NCBI RefSeq assembly: GCF_900013425.1
Contig: NZ_FBXK01000003.1
Span: 62,001 to 126,000, forward strand
From: Sphingobium sp. Z007
GTDB taxonomy: Bacteria > Pseudomonadota > Alphaproteobacteria > Sphingomonadales > Sphingomonadaceae
DNA: 64,000 nucleotides
Reading direction: 5' to 3'
Position 1 is the first letter of the stretch. Each line of letters begins with the position of its first letter. Below are positions 63,247 to 64,000 of this stretch, one piece after another. A program made the translations under genes and the position numbers. The notes under the pieces were generated by a model. That model searched no databases. It saw only the letters and a program-made list of their open reading frames with translations, and had not been told where the DNA came from.

Positions 63247-63674
63247 TACCGTCCCGCGTGCGCGCATTGAAACGGTTCAGTACACGCCGCGGGCGATCTC
63301 CATCGCGCCTTTTATTGCGCGCGCGGCCTCGCGATTTTTTAGACGACGAGGCCAGGCCATTGGGACGCATCGCCCAGTCGTTTGGCCTCGATTTGACACG
63401 CGATTCCGCTTGGCTCCTGCCGGCACAGCGAGAAAGAGGCCACTGGAAAGGCTACTCCGCTGTGCCGCACGGGCCACGCCGTGGGTACTGGCTCCCCTGG
63501 CTGTACCCACGGCGAAATTTGCGCCTTGGGCTTTTGGCGGCTGCTCAGTGGAACCAGCCTCATATGCCTGAAATTTTCTCGGCCGCGCTTTTTATATCCG
63601 TTTTGGTGGAACCACCTCGGCAGCGACCAGAGGATGGTTTCAGATGTCGGCTTGCGCAGTTTTTGCGTCGATGA
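63243..63674 (+). CDS. Hypothetical basic protein coupled to mgtC
   Basis: A 143-residue product, rich in Arg, with no recognised domain (phrases ARPRDFLDDEARPLGRIAQS and WLLPAQRERGHWKGYSAVPH). The frame is supported by ATGA overlaps with mgtC upstream and the membrane gene downstream. It sits in the same place as the hypothetical gene after mgtC copy 1 at 36878, although I see no clear sequence similarity between the two. Confidence 0.5.
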   Translation: MIPSRVRALKRFSTRRGRSPSRLLLRARPRDFLDDEARPLGRIAQSFGLDLTRDSAWLLPAQRERGHWKGYSAVPHGPRRGYWLPWLYPRRNLRLGLLAAAQWNQPHMPEIFSAALFISVLVEPPRQRPEDGFRCRLAQFLRR

Positions 63675-64000
63675 GACGATCTCAGAATCATTCGGGGGAG
63701 GCGGACCGCACCCGTGAGATCATGGCAGACGGCGAGCGAGCACGCGGGCGATCCTATTGGCAAGCGGTGCTACTGCGCCGTATTATGCTTTTTCGCAGGC
63801 TATTGTTCGCCATTCTCTTTGCGATTATTATCTTCTCACTTTCCGGCCAGGGCCGAGAGGGCTCGCCGTGTGTGTCATGGTGGGCGGCGACTTTTGCTGC
63901 GGGAACTTTGGAGTTCATTGCCGGATATTTCATAGCTGGCATCGTCGTATCGGTAATTACCATCCAAAAGAATGGACCATTCGAAGCCGATCTCGGGCCG
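63671..64000 (+). CDS. Membrane protein, 3' end outside window
   Basis: 110 codons are visible and the frame is open at the window end. The ATG at 63671 overlaps the previous stop (ATGA). Two hydrophobic segments are seen (IMLFRRLLFAILFAIIIFSL and SWWAATFAAGTLEFIAGYFI, the latter continuing AGIVVSVITI). An ATG at 63722 is an alternative start. Family unknown. Confidence 0.6.
   Translation, partial: MRRSQNHSGEADRTREIMADGERARGRSYWQAVLLRRIMLFRRLLFAILFAIIIFSLSGQGREGSPCVSWWAATFAAGTLEFIAGYFIAGIVVSVITIQKNGPFEADLGP

Noticed and set aside
1..64000. tRNA, rRNA, riboswitch or replication-origin features
   Set aside because: No cloverleaf, rRNA segment, known riboswitch core, iteron array or rep/par gene was recognised by eye; a covariance-model search was not possible.

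Overview
The window is GC-rich alphaproteobacterial DNA, most likely from a sphingomonad (Sphingomonas, Sphingobium or Novosphingobium). It looks like a metal-resistance island or a plasmid segment. This rests on codon use, the sphingomonad-type small exported proteins, and the density of metal efflux genes, insertion-sequence remnants and decayed duplicates. No replication, rRNA, tRNA, CRISPR or core metabolic genes were seen, apart from a lone lipoamide dehydrogenase and a lone fliE.

Layout, left to right. (1) 0-9 kb: end of an MFS transporter, then a CzcI-like His-rich exported protein, czcCBA-1 (RND efflux), a coupled aspartic-protease/PDZ protein, and a CusF-like copper protein broken by a stop codon after its signal peptide. 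(2) 9-16.5 kb: a mini-mer locus (merT, a GDCCVxC protein, divergent merR) with a textbook 19-bp-spacer promoter. A lead-type (pbr-like) module follows: uppP phosphatase, P1B ATPase, MerR-family regulator and cytochrome c/FTR1 permease, with two near-identical MerR-type operators. (3) 16.5-25.3 kb: a GH130 enzyme, an orphan fliE, a zinc-ribbon protein, several small exported Gly/His/Tyr/Arg-rich proteins, DedA, a phospholipase-D-like protein and an Nramp-type transporter. (4) 25.3-27.6 kb: a graveyard holding decayed HAD-IIB hydrolase and P1B ATPase genes. (5) 28-34.5 kb: CzcI-like protein, czcCBA-2 and a DUF190 protein. (6) 34.6-44.8 kb: SRPBCC proteins, a zinc-ribbon protein, then a long coupled gene run (lipoprotein, MgtC, hypothetical, lipoprotein, ZIP-like, CDF-like, P1B ATPase, thioredoxin-reductase-like, HAD-IIB), followed by lipoamide dehydrogenase. 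(7) 44.8-48.2 kb: a second, mostly decayed cassette of small exported proteins, corA and a decayed membrane protein. (8) 48.3-51.4 kb: an IS21-family element, an Nramp pseudogene and an IS66 fragment. (9) 52-55.7 kb: a tellurite/Ter-type stress operon (telA, terD, helical protein, VWA protein). (10) 56-64 kb: two small membrane proteins, an OmpR-type two-component system, an intact copy of the repeated lipoprotein, a TolC-type channel and a second mgtC operon running off the end.

Functionally, the P1B ATPases and CDF/ZIP-like carriers would move cytosolic metal across the inner membrane. The two CzcCBA pumps would move periplasmic metal out of the cell. MerT, FTR1, CorA and Nramp proteins concern uptake. 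MerR-family regulators and the two-component system provide sensing. Many families occur two or three times, often as one intact and one broken copy, so the region has grown by repeated duplication or capture followed by decay.
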